NCBI GenBank assembly: GCA_012517645.1
Contig: JAAYUR010000086.1
Span: 1 to 15,164, forward strand
Length of the DNA stretch: 15,164 nucleotides
Origin: Treponema sp.
GTDB lineage: Bacteria > Spirochaetota > Spirochaetia > Treponematales > UBA12059
Direction: 5' to 3'
Shown in pieces: positions 13,906 to 15,164 of this stretch. The notes under the pieces were generated by a model that did no database searches, was not told the origin of the DNA, and saw nothing but the letters and a program-made list of their open reading frames with translations. The position numbers and the translations under genes are program-made. The stretch's first letter is position 1; every line of letters starts with the position of its first letter.

Positions 13906-14532
13906 TTAGTTCATCAAAAAACGCACCTTATACGCCGTTATGCCCAGCACGGACAGGCTCAGGATGGCTCCGAGCCACTCGAGCCTCGCCTCGAAGAGGT
14001 AGGCTATGAAGGCGAAGGCAAGGCTCGCCGCCGCGCCCGCCGCCACCCAGAGAACCGCGTAGATGCCAGCCTCCGTCACCGCCCGCTCCAGGAAGAACAG
14101 GGCCCCGAAGATACCCGCGACGGTCAGCACGGGGTAGAAGAACAGGACGAAAGGATCCGGGTCCCCCGCGTAGCGCACCGCGGACGCCAGGCTCAGGATC
14201 GTGAAGACCCCGAACAGGAAGGCCGTGAACCTCCGCAGGGCCGCGTCGGAGCGCACCATATCCTCGAAGCTGAGGAGCAGGCGAGAGGCGGAGAGGGCCA
14301 GGGAAAAGGGAAGCAGGAAGCGCTCCCACCAGATCCTGAACACGAAGAGGGGACTGCCGTATGCTTCCGGGATCCATCCCAGGGCGATGCTATGGATCAG
14401 GGCGCAAAGGATGCCCAGGGCCAGGCCCCTGCCGAAGCTGCGGGCGAGGGCTTCCTCCCGATGGCGCGGAAAGAACCATGCGACCAGGGAGAGGTATCCC
14501 AGGGGCAGGGCGAATACGGGGAATGCGAACAT
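13906..14532 (-). CDS. Uncharacterised multi-pass membrane protein
   Basis: I do not recognise the family. From the ATG at 14532 the product is 208 residues with about seven hydrophobic segments. They begin with MFAFPVFALPLGYLSLVAWF and include ALGILCALIHSIALGWI, FLLPFSLALSASRLLL, FLFGVFTILSLASAV, FFYPVLTVAGIFGALFF, YAVLWVAAGAAASLAFAFIAYLF and LGAILSLSVLGITAY. It is therefore an inner-membrane protein with little soluble mass and no obvious catalytic motif. The frame is open upstream, but that part is an out-of-frame overlap with the preceding gene and is not hydrophobic, so I start at the first membrane segment. No clear ribosome binding site is seen. It follows the small hypothetical gene by 59 bases on the same strand and ends two bases from tRNA-Arg. 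Confidence 0.7.
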   Translation of the reverse strand: MFAFPVFALPLGYLSLVAWFFPRHREEALARSFGRGLALGILCALIHSIALGWIPEAYGSPLFVFRIWWERFLLPFSLALSASRLLLSFEDMVRSDAALRRFTAFLFGVFTILSLASAVRYAGDPDPFVLFFYPVLTVAGIFGALFFLERAVTEAGIYAVLWVAAGAAASLAFAFIAYLFEARLEWLGAILSLSVLGITAYKVRFLMN

Positions 14533-14591
14533 GGCGTCCCGCAGGGTAGCACGGACGGGTTGCCCGGCGCAAGCCGAACCGAGGAGCCGGG

Positions 14592-15086
14592 TCAGAACAG
14601 GGAGAGCAGTTCCAGATGGTCCCGGACCCAGTCGCCGATTTTGCGGGAGATTTCGGAAAGGGAGTGGAGCCTTTCCTGGTTTTCTGCGTCCGTCGTCCAT
14701 CCCCGGAGGGTTTCGAAGAGAGCGCCCAGGTCTTCCTCCCCCGTTTGGACCATCCGAAGCAGGTCCGCCGCGGAGTCTTCATCGGGTTTCGGGGCCGCCG
14801 CTGTGTCCGCGGGCGGGACGGCCTGCTCCTCCGGGGGCCGGCCGAAGGGGTCTATCGCTCGCGGAAGTCCCCGGGATGCCGAGAGGTCCCCTCCGGGGTC
14901 TTCCGACTCGGAGACCGCCCGGAGCAGATCCGCCTGGCTGGTTTTCTGGTCCAACACGGATACCATGAGGCGCCTGACCGCGGGGTTCCGGACCCCCTGG
15001 GCGGATTCCCGGTATCTTCGGATCCATTCCGCGTTGATCGCGGCCGTATGGTCCACCGCGGACTTGAAATTGGAGGGTAAGGACAT
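14592..15086 (-). CDS. Hypothetical soluble helical protein
   Basis: Family not recognised. The 164-residue product has two helical regions (about 1-60 and 108-164) joined by an Asp/Pro/Ala-rich linker (about 62-107). A loose internal repeat, ADLLRAVSESED (52-63) and ADLLRMVQTGEED, occurs on either side of the linker. There is no signal peptide, membrane segment or cysteine. The C-terminus is leucine-rich (HLELLSLF). The ATG at 15086 has no ribosome binding site and lies only eight bases after the -10 of a good promoter, suggesting a leaderless message. It heads a probable two-gene unit with the downstream membrane protein, so the two may work together. Confidence 0.7.
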   Translation of the reverse strand: MSLPSNFKSAVDHTAAINAEWIRRYRESAQGVRNPAVRRLMVSVLDQKTSQADLLRAVSESEDPGGDLSASRGLPRAIDPFGRPPEEQAVPPADTAAAPKPDEDSAADLLRMVQTGEEDLGALFETLRGWTTDAENQERLHSLSEISRKIGDWVRDHLELLSLF

Positions 15087-15094
15087 ATAGAATC

Positions 15095-15123
15095 ACTGTA
15101 CTACGCGTCCTACAAGCTGTCAA
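15095..15123 (-). promoter_or_regulatory. Sigma-70 promoter of the hypothetical/membrane protein unit
   Basis: On the minus strand, TTGACA (15118-15123) is followed after exactly 17 bases by TACAGT (15095-15100, 4 of 6). The predicted transcript start falls at or within two bases of the ATG at 15086. Confidence 0.7.
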
Positions 15124-15164
15124 ACGCGCCCTCCCCGGGTCCGGGGCAGGAACGAGCCCCCGCT

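Noticed and set aside
14533..14700. N-terminal extension of the membrane protein to 14700
   Set aside because: It would overlap the preceding gene by over 100 bases out of frame and is not hydrophobic; the ATG at 14532 starts at the first membrane segment.

Overview
This is a GC-rich bacterial chromosomal window with tightly packed genes on both strands. It most likely comes from an anaerobic or facultatively anaerobic spirochaete related to Treponema. The lineage is inferred from the divergent EF-G-like GTPase and the style of the small lineage-type proteins; I could not test it by search. An oxygen-sensitive class III ribonucleotide reductase supports growth without oxygen. Several promoters are close to the sigma-70 consensus, with TTGACA at -35. 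No phage, insertion sequence or CRISPR array is visible.

Layout. Positions 1-289 (-) hold the 5' part of a phosphohexomutase, preceded by a HAD phosphatase of the phosphoglycolate phosphatase type (375-1031, -). Divergent from these is a NOL1/NOP2/Sun-family RNA cytosine-5 methyltransferase (1127-1969, +). A small helical protein follows (1991-2332, -). An AT-rich control region at about 2340-2592 then serves the ribonucleotide reductase operon: nrdR (2593-3069), nrdD catalytic subunit (3240-5354), a glycyl-radical/redoxin protein (5382-5951) and nrdG (5958-6680). After it comes a full-length Lhr-type helicase (6773-11134, +). A 286-bp hairpin- and repeat-rich spacer separates it from a convergent EF-G-like GTPase (11421-13517, -). 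Then come tRNA-Pro(UGG) and tRNA-Arg(UCU) (+), an uncharacterised multi-pass membrane protein (13906-14532, -) and a small hypothetical protein (14592-15086, -).

The main discovery is in the nrd operon. The class III reductase appears to be split. The 704-residue NrdD has the ATP cone, both active-site cysteine regions and the zinc-site cysteines, but it stops before the glycyl-radical loop. That loop (EVYSRIVGYYRSVKNWN) is at the start of the next gene, joined by a Pro/Ala-rich linker to a thioredoxin-fold domain with a CPNC motif. Both sides of the break carry short amphipathic heptad helices not expected in a one-piece NrdD, which suggests docking. The operon would thus encode an ATP-cone repressor, a catalytic barrel, a separate radical-plus-reductant subunit and the radical-SAM activase. 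Upstream of nrdR lie two NrdR-box-like sites exactly 32 bp apart, the first overlapping the -10 of a strong promoter, so the operon is probably self-regulated by NrdR.
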